64,000 nucleotides of DNA from Didemnitutus sp041906465 (GCA_041906465.1 JAYRJE010000010.1:124001-188000); one strand, 5' to 3'. Counted from the stretch's first letter, positions 27,018 to 36,308 are shown. A program made the numbers and translations. Notes: generated by a model not told the origin, from the sequence alone.

Positions 27018-27929
27018 GTGTCCCCGACCGCCTTCACTTGCGAAATCCTCCCCGAGTCCGACTGGCTCGAGCGGCGGCGCGCGCACGAGTCGCGCGTGCG
27101 GGTCTGGGCCGATCCGCATCAGGCCCGGCAGTCGCGCGGCGAAAAGCACCCGGTCGAGGATTTCCTCTGGGAATACTACTCCTATCGACCGAGCTGGCTG
27201 CGGCGCTGGCATCCGGGCCCCGGGGTCGTGTTGCTCGGCGAAGCCGCGCGCGATTACCTGCGCTGGCCGGAATACGCCCTCGTCCGCGTCGACACCGAAC
27301 ACGGCCCGGTCGGCGGCGTGCGGGTGAACTGCGCGGCGTTCGACGCGAAACGGCGCGAATCGCTCGTGTGGCTGCGGGGCCTGCTGCGCGCGAGTGCGGA
27401 GCGCCCACCGCAGTTTGCCTGCTTCGGCCTGCACGAATGGGCGATGGTCTATCGCCTCGCGCCGGGCGAAGTCCGCCACGCGCAACTGCCGTTGCGCTTC
27501 CCGCCGGAGGAAATCGCGCGCATCGTGGACGCGCAAACGATCCGTTGCTCGCATTTCGACGCGTTCCGCTTCTTCACGCCCGCCGCGCGGCCGCTCAACC
27601 GCCTCCAACCTGAGCGCGCGACGACAGCCCAGCTCGAGCAGCGCGGCTGCCTGCACGCCAACATGGATCTCTACAAGTGGGCGTTCAAACTCGCGCCGTT
27701 CACGCCGAGTGAGCTGATCGCCGATTGCTTCGCGCTCGCCCGCGAGATTCGCGAGGTCGACATGCGCGCGAGCCCCTACGATTGCATGTCGCTCGGTCTC
27801 GCCCCGATCGCGATCGAAACCCCCGAAGGCCGCGCCGACTACGAGCGCTTGCAGCGCAACTTCGCCGAGCGCAGCCAGCCGCTGCGCGTGCGGCTGATCG
27901 CGCTCTGCGAGCGATTGCTCGCGGGCTGA
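27018..27929 (+). CDS. Conserved protein often labelled 3-methyladenine DNA glycosylase
   Basis: A 303-residue soluble protein. The strings HPVEDFLWEYYSYRPSWLRRWHPGPGVVL and CLHANMDLYKWAFKL match a family that databases commonly name '3-methyladenine DNA glycosylase', although I see no helix-hairpin-helix glycosylase core and doubt that label. Enzymatic function is therefore unproven. The start is a GTG at 27018; an earlier start would add a proline-rich stretch without character. A long hairpin follows the stop. Confidence 0.7.
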   Translation: MSPTAFTCEILPESDWLERRRAHESRVRVWADPHQARQSRGEKHPVEDFLWEYYSYRPSWLRRWHPGPGVVLLGEAARDYLRWPEYALVRVDTEHGPVGGVRVNCAAFDAKRRESLVWLRGLLRASAERPPQFACFGLHEWAMVYRLAPGEVRHAQLPLRFPPEEIARIVDAQTIRCSHFDAFRFFTPAARPLNRLQPERATTAQLEQRGCLHANMDLYKWAFKLAPFTPSELIADCFALAREIREVDMRASPYDCMSLGLAPIAIETPEGRADYERLQRNFAERSQPLRVRLIALCERLLAG

Positions 27930-27941
27930 CCACTCTTCGTC

Positions 27942-28003
27942 GCAGCCGACGTAAGGAGGCTGTCCGACTGCACTCGCCATCCCAGCCTCCTCACGTCGGC
28001 TGC
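27942..28003. repeat. Long inverted repeat (21-bp arms)
   Basis: GCAGCCGACGTAAGGAGGCTG and its reverse complement with a single mismatch are separated by 20 bp. No T-run follows. It lies between two co-directional genes and could be a transcript hairpin or a dispersed palindromic element. Confidence 0.8.
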
Positions 28004-28080
28004 CACCAAACGCCGTGCGCAACGGTGATCCGCCCTGCGGAGTTGCGCCGCGCGCGTCCGCGCCTACGTTGTCCGTCGCA

Positions 28081-29160
28081 ATGTCCGCTCCGGGTTACCT
28101 CATTCAAGATCGCACCCCGAAAAAGCCCGCCTACCCGATTCGCGACGAGTTGCGCGGCTACCTCCGACGCTACCGTCGCGAGCGCGACCTGCCTGTCACC
28201 TACGAGCGCCTGCGCGATTTTCACGAGGCGATGCCGCTCGTCGACAACGACGGCAAGAACACGCTCTGGGACACCGTCGTCTACCGCGCCGAGGAGATGC
28301 ACGCGATCAACGAGGGCCTGAAGCGCATCTATGCGCTCCTCAAGGTCGACGGCGACTTCTCGGTGATGCAGCACCTCTACATCGACCGCGTGGATTTCTG
28401 CAGCTTCGGCAACTCGATGCCGTTCCGCGTCCGCATCGTAAACGCCTACAACGAAAACCCGGACCATTTCTACGTGAAGAAGGCCGATGCCTCGCGCATC
28501 TACGGCCTCGAACTCGAGCACCTCCTGTCGCCGAACCGCCTGAATTTCCTCACGCACGGCAACACGCTCATCGAGGAGCATATCGCCGGCGTGCCGGGCG
28601 ATGTCTTCATCGACCGCTGGCTCGGCGACGAGTCGCTGCGCCCCATCCGCATCGCCAAGGAACTGGTGAAGTTCAACGAGCGCTGCTTCATCCGCCTGCT
28701 CGGCGACATGCGCAGCTACAACTTCGTCTTCGTCATCACGCCGGATTTCGAGAGCTCGCAGGTCCGCATCCGCGCGATGGATTTCGACCAGCAGAGCCAT
28801 CACGGCCGAAAAAATTTCTATCTGCCCCAGTTCTTCAAGGACAACGCGCCGCTCGTGCAATATTGCACCAAGGTCCTGCACGCCAAGACCGCCTTCCAAT
28901 ATCAGCGCGAGGAACAGACGCTCATGCTGCAACGCGCCGAACTCGCGAAGGCGCGCCTCGACGCGCTCCTAGAAGCCATGGCCCTCGACCCGATCGCTCC
29001 CGACGACCACGTGCACCAACTCCGCGAAGGTCTCGCCGACCACTACGAGTCGAAAGACTTCCTCGCCTGCACGACGATGGGCCAGCTCGTCCGCGAAAGC
29101 CTCGCCAAGACCCGCGCCCGCATCGAACACGACGCCCTGGGCCATTTGCCGAAGCTGTGA
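28081..29160 (+). CDS. Conserved protein of unknown function (possible kinase-like fold)
   Basis: A 359-residue soluble protein that I do not recognise by name. It opens with YLIQDRTPKKPAYPIRDELRGYLRRYRRE. A central part reads LEHLLSPNRLNFLTHGNTLIEEHIAGVPGDVF and later IRAMDFDQQSHHGRKNFYLP. The latter looks a little like the DFD/DFG metal-binding loop of kinase-like folds such as HipA, but I see no clear glycine loop or catalytic HxD, so this is a weak inference. It lies just before the restriction island, tail to tail with hsdR (30 bp apart). Confidence 0.75.
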   Translation: MSAPGYLIQDRTPKKPAYPIRDELRGYLRRYRRERDLPVTYERLRDFHEAMPLVDNDGKNTLWDTVVYRAEEMHAINEGLKRIYALLKVDGDFSVMQHLYIDRVDFCSFGNSMPFRVRIVNAYNENPDHFYVKKADASRIYGLELEHLLSPNRLNFLTHGNTLIEEHIAGVPGDVFIDRWLGDESLRPIRIAKELVKFNERCFIRLLGDMRSYNFVFVITPDFESSQVRIRAMDFDQQSHHGRKNFYLPQFFKDNAPLVQYCTKVLHAKTAFQYQREEQTLMLQRAELAKARLDALLEAMALDPIAPDDHVHQLREGLADHYESKDFLACTTMGQLVRESLAKTRARIEHDALGHLPKL

Positions 29161-29190
29161 AGGTGCGCCGGCGCCCAGACCGAGAATGAC

Positions 29191-31743
29191 TCACGCGACG
29201 TCCGAAAAATCGCCGACCGAAACATTTGCTGCGATGTAGGCTTGCACCTGTTTCACCGCCGCGGGTCCGAGCGCTTTCAGGCTTTGATACAGTCCGGCGT
29301 CGCGTGCGCGAATAGCCGGAAAATCTCCGCGGGCCAGCATCGCCGCGAGTTCCGGCTCCAGCACACAGGCGTGAAAAACCTGCCGCGCTTCGCGCAGCTT
29401 CGTCGCGTCGACCGTTTCCGTCGCGACGTAGCGGTCGAAGTGCTCGTGCGCGAGCTGCTCGCGCGTAGGCACGGTCGGCAACAGGCCGAAGATCACCTTC
29501 AGGATTTCGCGGAAGCTCGGGTTGCGGTCCGACCGGAAAATCTGCTGCAGCTTCAGCAGATTCCAAAAATCCTTCGGTCGCTCGAGCAACAGGCGTGACG
29601 CAATTGCCTCCGCAGCCGGCCAATCCTCCGCCGCCACCGCTTCGCGGAGCTCTGGATGCCGCGCCGCCGCTTCCTGCGCCTGCGTGGCGAAGCGCTCGCG
29701 ATACATCTCGCGGTCGATGCGCATACCATCGCTGCCGACGGCTTCGCTGACCAGCTCCTTCAGCGGATCGGGCGAGGTGTTCGTGTAAGTCGTCGGTTGC
29801 GGATCGCCGCCATCACCACCACCACCGCCAGTGCCCGTGCCTTTTGGCAGGCTGAGCTTCCGGTCGTAATCGAACTCCTCCTCGAAGAACTCGCAGTTGG
29901 CGAAGAAATCGAAGAGCGCGAAGCCGTCCTTCTCCGCCGCGCGCCCGCTGGCCGCGTGCCGGAACGAAAACAGCCGCGTGCCGCGCCCCTTGATCTGGAT
30001 GAAATCCGTCGGCGAGAAAATCGGCCGCGCGAGCACGACGTTCAGCACGTCGGCGCAATCGTAGCCGGTCGTCATCATGCCCACGGTCACGCAGACGCGC
30101 GTGCGGCTGGTGTCGTAGTCGGGGAACTCCGCCGCCCGCCACCGCGACTTGCCGTTCAGCTTGTTGTAGGCGAAGTCGACCGTCATCTGCTGCGCGCCGA
30201 CGACGTCGCTCGTCACCTGCACGGCGAAATCCGAGCCGGCACCATACGCGCCCGGCCAGCGGCGCGTCGCCTCCTCGTTGAGCAGCGCGACGAGTTTTGT
30301 GGCGTGCTTGCGGCTGACCGCGAAGAAGATCGTCTTGCCGACCTCGCCGGTGAGCGGGTCGCAGTGGGCATTGTCGAGGAAGCAGCGGACGAAGCTTTCG
30401 TTCGTCTCGTCGGAGAAAAACCTCTTCTCGAAATCACGCCCCTCGAAGACCAGCTCCGTTTCCTGTCCGTCCTCGTCGGTCGCGACCTTCACGCGATAGC
30501 CGTTCTCCGACAGCATCTGGGTCGTGATCTCCGTCCGCGCGTCGAGCGCGACCGGGTTGACGAGATACGGCTGCGGCTTGGCCTGCACCGCATCGCGCAG
30601 GCTGTAGCGGAACGTCGGCCGGCCATCGTCGCAGCCGAAGGTGCGGTAGGTGTCGAGCAGCAGCCGGCGCTCGTAGGCGCGTGGGTCGTCCTGCCGCGCC
30701 TTGTCATCGACGCCCTTCAGGTAATCGCGCGGCGTGGCGGTGAGGCCGAGCTTGGCACCGACGAAATACTCGAAGATCGCCCGGTTGTTGCCGCTGATGG
30801 TGCGGTGCGCCTCGTCGCTGATGATGAGCTGGAAATCCGTCGGCGCGAACTCGGTGAGGAAACGGTTCTGCGTGGCGAGACTCTGGATCGTGGTCACGAC
30901 CACGTCGGCCTTCCGCCAGTCGTCGCGCTTCTGTTTGTAGACGACGGTGGCGATGCCGTCGTTGGCAAGGTAGGCGGTGAAATTGTCCGCGGCCTGCTTC
31001 TCGAGTTCGAGTCGGTCCACGAGGAAGAGGATGCGGCGCGCGTTCTCGGTGCGCAGGTAGAGCTTGGCGATGGCGGCGCTGAGGAGGGTTTTGCCCGTGC
31101 CGGTCGCCATCTCGAAGAGAAATCGATGCCGCCCCGGCAACGCCGCCTGCTGGAGCGCGCGCACGGCGGCGAGCTGGTAGTCGCGCAACAGGCGGATCTT
31201 CTTGTTCAACGCCACTTCGGCGCGCTCAGCCGCGGCATACTTCAGCCACTGCGCGTCCTGCGACACTGCGATGTAGTTCTCGTCCACCACGGCGGCGGAG
31301 AGTCGCGCGCTGTCAGGGCGCCACTCGGCCGCCTTCCCAAGTTCCTCCAGCGGCAGGAAGCGCGACATCTTCACCGGGTTGCCCTGGCGAAGGTTCCAGT
31401 AGTAGTGGACGAGCCCGTTGCTCAGAAAAATGTGGCTGACACCGAGCCCGGCGGCGTAGGCGCGCGCCTGCTCCTTGGCCGCGAGCGGATCGATGCCCTC
31501 GCGCTTGGCTTCGACGACCGCGACCGGCCGGCCGTCGGTGTTGAGCAGCACATAGTCGACGAAGCCCTCCGGCGCGTGCTCGAAATCCGCGCCGAGATCC
31601 GCGCCCGGCGCGAAGGCTTTTTTCTTCACCCGGTGCTCGCAGACGATGTTCGCCGCGCCGCCGCGCCCGTCCGACAGAAACCGCCACCCCGCCGCCTCCA
31701 GCAGTTTGTTGATGGTGATGCGGGCCTGGGCTTCGGAAGGCAT
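29191..31743 (-). CDS. hsdR: Type I restriction enzyme subunit R
   Basis: An 850-residue translocase-nuclease, the cleavage subunit of a type I restriction system. The N-terminal nuclease motif is visible as Asp63 (GFVDYVLL) with Glu78-x-Lys80 (VVEAKRE). The superfamily 2 helicase core has Walker A MATGTGKT at 212-219, DEAH at 310-313 and LGLTATP. The C-terminal region ends with the EcoEI-like extension. It is the last gene of the minus-strand operon, 3 bp after the TOPRIM gene. No truncation or frameshift is seen, so it should be active. A Gly-rich linker (GTGTGGGGGDGGD) lies near residue 640. Confidence 0.95.
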   Translation of the reverse strand: MPSEAQARITINKLLEAAGWRFLSDGRGGAANIVCEHRVKKKAFAPGADLGADFEHAPEGFVDYVLLNTDGRPVAVVEAKREGIDPLAAKEQARAYAAGLGVSHIFLSNGLVHYYWNLRQGNPVKMSRFLPLEELGKAAEWRPDSARLSAAVVDENYIAVSQDAQWLKYAAAERAEVALNKKIRLLRDYQLAAVRALQQAALPGRHRFLFEMATGTGKTLLSAAIAKLYLRTENARRILFLVDRLELEKQAADNFTAYLANDGIATVVYKQKRDDWRKADVVVTTIQSLATQNRFLTEFAPTDFQLIISDEAHRTISGNNRAIFEYFVGAKLGLTATPRDYLKGVDDKARQDDPRAYERRLLLDTYRTFGCDDGRPTFRYSLRDAVQAKPQPYLVNPVALDARTEITTQMLSENGYRVKVATDEDGQETELVFEGRDFEKRFFSDETNESFVRCFLDNAHCDPLTGEVGKTIFFAVSRKHATKLVALLNEEATRRWPGAYGAGSDFAVQVTSDVVGAQQMTVDFAYNKLNGKSRWRAAEFPDYDTSRTRVCVTVGMMTTGYDCADVLNVVLARPIFSPTDFIQIKGRGTRLFSFRHAASGRAAEKDGFALFDFFANCEFFEEEFDYDRKLSLPKGTGTGGGGGDGGDPQPTTYTNTSPDPLKELVSEAVGSDGMRIDREMYRERFATQAQEAAARHPELREAVAAEDWPAAEAIASRLLLERPKDFWNLLKLQQIFRSDRNPSFREILKVIFGLLPTVPTREQLAHEHFDRYVATETVDATKLREARQVFHACVLEPELAAMLARGDFPAIRARDAGLYQSLKALGPAAVKQVQAYIAANVSVGDFSDVA

Positions 31744-31746
31744 GGG

Positions 31747-32490
31747 CTAGTTTTGCGAGGCTGCGTTGTCCATCAATCGGGTTACAGCTCGCTCTAGGTC
31801 TTCGCGAAAATCGTCATAGCTCGGCATCCGAATATGCCCGGCCGAAATCTCCCCTTGATTGATCAGATCGTGGAGGTCGCTAAGAGTCTTACCCCGCGCG
31901 TCGAGCAATTGTTTTAAAATCCCCTTCGCAGGCCTTTTGCCGGCTCCCGAACCAGAAAGCGTCTCCTCCAGTGCCGCGCAGTTTTGGTAGGGGGCAGCTT
32001 GCAGGGCACAGATCAACCAAGCCTCACTCGTTGGTTTCGGCACCATGGCCACACCGAGTTCCTCCAAGTCTTCCGCATTGAAGCCGTCACGAATCGATTT
32101 CCGGACAATGTCGTAGCCGGCTCGGTCATTCGAATCAGAATCGCGAAACAAAATCGGAGCGACGCGGCACTTGGCCTCAGTCGCTTTGCGCTTGGCCAGA
32201 AACGCCAGTGCGCGCGCCTCGTTGAAATAGTAGCCCTCCTCGTAGTCTCGCCGCTTTTTTCCGCGAAAGAATTTCCCGGAAAATTCCTGCCGCGCGATCT
32301 CAAGTCGTCGCGCCTCCGAGACAAACTCCATGCTGGCGGCGGCAAAATCGAATCCCGCCTTCGCATCTGCCAATTTCTCGATCAAGACGGCCATTGGGCC
32401 GGGCTCGAAATCGTCTCCTCCACATTCACCCCGGCCGGTCTTGGATCTGCCAATGTCGGTTGGCCCTTCGCCCGAAACGATAAGAATCAT
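31747..32490 (-). CDS. TOPRIM-like protein (RloB/DUF4276-like), probable nuclease partner of the AAA ATPase
   Basis: A 247-residue soluble protein. It starts ILIVSGEGPTDIG, the strand-loop with the conserved Glu8 of TOPRIM domains. A DSD pair in LFRDSDSND (Asp117, Asp119) and a Glu156 in PTSEAWLICAL complete the metal-site pattern seen in OLD-, RloB- and DUF4276-type proteins. It lies 10 bp after the ATPase gene and 3 bp before hsdR. Third-position GC is lower than in neighbours, which suggests acquisition. By analogy it is the effector that cuts nucleic acid when licensed by the ATPase. Family naming is by pattern. Confidence 0.72.
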   Translation of the reverse strand: MILIVSGEGPTDIGRSKTGRGECGGDDFEPGPMAVLIEKLADAKAGFDFAAASMEFVSEARRLEIARQEFSGKFFRGKKRRDYEEGYYFNEARALAFLAKRKATEAKCRVAPILFRDSDSNDRAGYDIVRKSIRDGFNAEDLEELGVAMVPKPTSEAWLICALQAAPYQNCAALEETLSGSGAGKRPAKGILKQLLDARGKTLSDLHDLINQGEISAGHIRMPSYDDFREDLERAVTRLMDNAASQN

Positions 32491-32500
32491 CTTCTATTCC

Positions 32501-33685
32501 TCACTTCGCCGGGACCGACGCCTCGTCCGCCGCGAGTCGCGCGACCAGCCGCGTAAGATTGGTATCGACGAAGACCTCGCCCGGCCCGAGGGCCTTGAGT
32601 TTGTAGCCGGTCTCGGGTTGGTCGAAATAGCGGACCGCACGGGTGCGACCGTCCGTCGTTTTGTAAAGCAGTAGAACCGATTCGCGAGCGATGTCGTCCT
32701 CCAAAAAATTCAGGATCACCGGACTGTGAGTCGTCACGACTACCTGCTTCCCCTCCCGGCCGAGCCCGACAAGGAAATCCATCAGCTTCTCGACCAGCTC
32801 GGGATTGATTCCGTTCTCGATTTCGTCGAACAGCACGAATCCGTGTTTGCTCTGCGCTTGAGCGAGAATGGCGATCACGCGGAGCAGGCCATCGTTGAGG
32901 TGCATGGCATCCACGCCCGCGTTCCCCGTGTAGCTTTCCCAGACGCGCAGGTTCTTCCAGCCGTAACGGAGCGTGTTGACGTGAAAATTCTGAAACGCCG
33001 GGTAAAATTTCCTCAGGCGATCGTTCAACGCCTCTTTTTGCGCCGGCGAGAAACCGCTCAGAAACGCCGAAAGTTTCTCCCCACCCGACCCGATATCATC
33101 GGCCGCCTTCGCTCGCTTGCGCAGCGACTGCGGAGAGAGGAGCTCCAAAGAACGAAGACTTTCCAAGGCCACCTTGATTTCGCCGATCAACGGATGAGCT
33201 TCCGCCAATCGCAGTGCCGAAAGAACCGAACCTTGGTATTCGAACTGTAACTTCTCTCCCTTGCCGTCGGCGATTTCCCCGCTCGGCTTGGCGATCGCGA
33301 TCCAGAGGTCATCCAGCTTTAGCAGAGTTCGCTGGCCGGACGTGATCTGCTCCTTAGTGCATCTCAATCTCTTGCTGTCATAGTCAGCTTGCCAGACCAC
33401 TTCCTCTCCCTCGGTAAATCTGAAACCGATCTCGAATCGAACGACGGTCCGCTTGATTCCCAAGTGGCATACGATCTCATTTTTCTTCCAGTCACGCTGG
33501 TCCAACCACTCTTGGATGTGACCGGTCGCGACGTGTGCGATGAAATCGAAAGCTTGGAGGAGCGTCGATTTACCCGCGCCGTTTAGCCCAATGAGACACG
33601 TGAAGCCCCCAAGCTGATGGGGTGACGGCGGCAGCTCGAAATCGACGAGCGACTTGAAGTTGTCGATTTTGACGCGGGTGATCAT
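32501..33685 (-). CDS. AAA ATPase of the ABC/OLD-like (RloA/AriA-type) group
   Basis: A 394-residue ATPase beginning MITRVKIDNFKSL, the typical start of SMC/RecF-like AAA proteins. Walker A is GLNGAGKST at 33-41. Walker B is FVLFDEIENGINPEL around 283-295, and the switch histidine is His320 in VVTTHSPVI. The coiled-coil arm is short. Such ATPases act as sensors in defence systems with a TOPRIM effector next door, as here. Codon use is less GC-rich than in the flanking genes. The gene starts 44 bp after the methylase-specificity gene and shares its orientation. Confidence 0.85.
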   Translation of the reverse strand: MITRVKIDNFKSLVDFELPPSPHQLGGFTCLIGLNGAGKSTLLQAFDFIAHVATGHIQEWLDQRDWKKNEIVCHLGIKRTVVRFEIGFRFTEGEEVVWQADYDSKRLRCTKEQITSGQRTLLKLDDLWIAIAKPSGEIADGKGEKLQFEYQGSVLSALRLAEAHPLIGEIKVALESLRSLELLSPQSLRKRAKAADDIGSGGEKLSAFLSGFSPAQKEALNDRLRKFYPAFQNFHVNTLRYGWKNLRVWESYTGNAGVDAMHLNDGLLRVIAILAQAQSKHGFVLFDEIENGINPELVEKLMDFLVGLGREGKQVVVTTHSPVILNFLEDDIARESVLLLYKTTDGRTRAVRYFDQPETGYKLKALGPGEVFVDTNLTRLVARLAADEASVPAK

Positions 33686-33729
33686 TCGGCAGCGGTAAGT
33701 TGGTAGGTTCTACGGGTTTTTGCGAGGCG

Positions 33730-36237
33730 TTAGCTGTGACCCCAGACGCGGGCGAGGGTGCGCTGGATTTTGGCTTCGTAGAGCGGCACCAGCCCGCGCA
33801 CCGCCTCCACCTTCGCCGCCTCCGCCTCCAGCTCCGCCACGATCCGTTCCTGCTCGGGCTTCGGCGGTAGGGGGATTTGAACCGTCTTCAGTTTGCTGAA
33901 ATGCCGCTGGTAACCGATCTGCTCCAGCGGATGAGCAACGAGGTAGAAATAGAGAAACTTCGACAGCAGCTTTTCAGTCGGTCGGAGAATCTTGATGCCG
34001 TCGGCACCCTGCGCGAAGGGCTCCGCGACGAATTTCACGGCGCAGGTGTGGTCGCCGAAGATCACGAGTCCGCCTGCGGCATCGATCAACGCACTTTCGT
34101 CATCGGTGCGTCCGGCAATGGCGTCCTGGGATTGGTCGATGATGGGATAACGGCCAGTCGGAGCGAAACCGGTCGTGAGAATTTTCTTGGGCGGCGTGAT
34201 GGTCGAAACAACGTCCGACAACTGCGCGGACTCCCACTCGGGATCGACTTCGAGTTGCGGGCGGTAGGCGGCGAGGATTTGGCGGGCGCCGTCGATGACC
34301 TGCTGGTAGCCCTCGATCTCAGCCACGATCCGCCGCTGTTCCTCCAGCGGCGGCAGGGGGATTTCTTGGCTCTCGACGACGCTCTGTCGCATTGAAGGCG
34401 GATGCGACTCACTGGCCCACTTGCTAAGGTCGAAAGCCTGCAGTAGGCCGAGCAAGAACTTCGGCTCGATACTCGGGCCAGGCACGATGCCCATGACGTT
34501 ATTGTCGAAGGTAGACTCGCGCGTCAGCATCCGCTTCTTGTTTGTGGCAATTGCTGCACCGACCTTCGGAAAGATAATTGTCCCGGCGGGATGAGCCCTG
34601 CCCTTAAGTGTGCCTAGCGTTTCGCGGGAGATTGCATTGTTGTGCGTAACCATAAGCCGCTCGTTCCCGCGAAGATTCATGTCGCTGACTTTGTAGAACG
34701 GAATCTCGGCTTCGGCGTTTCCTTGAAACTGGAGAGGGAATCCGTGTCCGCTGACGACTTTCGCGACCTCTCCAATCGTCGTTGTATCGAACGTGTAGTG
34801 CTTCGGTGCGATAGACACTGACCCGCCCACAAATTCTTCGGCCTCTAGATTCACGAACGCGCTTTTTTGAAGCACTGCTTTGTCAACCACCTTCCACGCC
34901 AGCGGGCTCGCGAAATCGTCACCGAGTTTCCCCGTCAGCCACGCGCGGATCACGCGTTCGGCTTCGGGGAGGTCGTTGGCCTCGATGGGCGTGCGCTTGT
35001 CGCCGAGGTCGAAACCGTCGGCGGCGATTTTCAGGAAGAGAATCTTGTCCGTCGTGCGGGCGAGCTTCTTGTCGAGGAGCAGGATGCTCGTCTTCACGCC
35101 GCTGTAGGGCTTGAAGCAGCCGGCGGGCAGGCTGACGACGGCCACGAGGCTCTCCTCGACGAGGAAGCGGCGCAGTTTCACGTAGGCGGTCTGCGTGGTG
35201 GCGACGATGCCGTTGGGCACGACGATGCCGGCGCGGCCGTCGGGCGTGAGGTGCTCGGCAATGTAGTCGGTGAAGAGCACCTCGGACTTCTTCGCGGGCA
35301 CGCGGAAGCGCGTGTGGGGCACGACGCCGCCCTTCGGCGTCATGAACGGCGGGTTGGCGAGAATGAGGTCGTATTTCTCAGGCCAGCGGGCATCGTTGGT
35401 GAGCGTGTCGTAGATGTGGATCTGCGGCGTGGCGAAGTCGTGCAGGAACAGGTTCACGCGGCTGAGCTTCACCATCTGGTCGTTGATGTCGTAGCCGGTG
35501 AACGCGGCGTAGAGCTGCTGCCGCTGGGTGTGCGTGAGGCGGTCGCCGCGCACGGTGGAGCTGGGCGAGGTGTGCTTGAGCAGGATGTGCCGGAAGGCGG
35601 AGACGAGGAAGCCGCCGGTGCCGCAGGCGGGGTCGAGCACGGTCTGGCCGGGCTGCGGATCGAGGCAGGCGACCATGAAGTCGATGACGTGGCGGGGCGT
35701 GCGGAACTGGCCGTTGTCGCCCTGCGCGCCCATGACGGAGAGGATGTATTCGAAGGCGTTGCCCAGCTCCTCGCTGTGCGAGTAGGCGAACCCGGAGAGC
35801 TCGGTGAGGAAGAGCGTGAGGATGCGGCCGTCGCGGAACTTGAGGAAGGCGTTGCGGAAGATGTCGCGGAAGAGCGCGGGCAGGTGCGCGGCGACGTCGA
35901 CTTCCTCGGTGGGCTCCTCGTTTTTCTTCGGGGATTTTTTCGGGAGGCGGAGCTTCTTGCCGCCGCCGAGGAGTTCGAGGCCGTCGGCGAAGCGGGTCAT
36001 GCGCTCCTCGGCGGAGAGCGTCTGGCTCATCAGCTCGCGCCAGCGGTAGGGCGCGAGCGGGCCGGTGAAGAAGCTGCGCCGGCCGCCCATCGCCACGGAC
36101 TCCTCGTCGAGGTCGTCCATGAACTTGTAGATCAGGGCGAGGGTGATGAGCTCGACCTGGTCGGTGGGGAGCGGGAGCTTGCCGACGAGGATGTCGCGGC
36201 AGGAATCGATGCGGCGCTTGGTGTCGCTGGTGAGCAC
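33730..36237 (-). CDS. hsdM: Type I methyltransferase fused to specificity subunit (HsdM-HsdS)
   Basis: An 835-residue fusion. Residues 1-170 are the HsdM N-terminal domain. The N6-adenine methylase core has DPACGTGGF at 202-210 and the catalytic NPPF at 295-298. From about 485 onward there are two target-recognition domains, each followed by a conserved spacer: IPLPPLEEQRRIVAEIE (626-642) and IPLPPKPEQERIVAELE (788-804). One polypeptide therefore carries both modification and DNA specificity, and no separate hsdS is present. It is the first gene of the operon. The TRDs are less GC-rich than the methylase half, as expected for swappable domains. Confidence 0.93.
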   Translation of the reverse strand: MLTSDTKRRIDSCRDILVGKLPLPTDQVELITLALIYKFMDDLDEESVAMGGRRSFFTGPLAPYRWRELMSQTLSAEERMTRFADGLELLGGGKKLRLPKKSPKKNEEPTEEVDVAAHLPALFRDIFRNAFLKFRDGRILTLFLTELSGFAYSHSEELGNAFEYILSVMGAQGDNGQFRTPRHVIDFMVACLDPQPGQTVLDPACGTGGFLVSAFRHILLKHTSPSSTVRGDRLTHTQRQQLYAAFTGYDINDQMVKLSRVNLFLHDFATPQIHIYDTLTNDARWPEKYDLILANPPFMTPKGGVVPHTRFRVPAKKSEVLFTDYIAEHLTPDGRAGIVVPNGIVATTQTAYVKLRRFLVEESLVAVVSLPAGCFKPYSGVKTSILLLDKKLARTTDKILFLKIAADGFDLGDKRTPIEANDLPEAERVIRAWLTGKLGDDFASPLAWKVVDKAVLQKSAFVNLEAEEFVGGSVSIAPKHYTFDTTTIGEVAKVVSGHGFPLQFQGNAEAEIPFYKVSDMNLRGNERLMVTHNNAISRETLGTLKGRAHPAGTIIFPKVGAAIATNKKRMLTRESTFDNNVMGIVPGPSIEPKFLLGLLQAFDLSKWASESHPPSMRQSVVESQEIPLPPLEEQRRIVAEIEGYQQVIDGARQILAAYRPQLEVDPEWESAQLSDVVSTITPPKKILTTGFAPTGRYPIIDQSQDAIAGRTDDESALIDAAGGLVIFGDHTCAVKFVAEPFAQGADGIKILRPTEKLLSKFLYFYLVAHPLEQIGYQRHFSKLKTVQIPLPPKPEQERIVAELEAEAAKVEAVRGLVPLYEAKIQRTLARVWGHS

Positions 36238-36308
36238 GGGCGGAGGACTTCACCGGCGCGCGCGGGCGGGAGCAAGCGCGGACACGCGACCCACGGTGGC
36301 GCTGCGGC

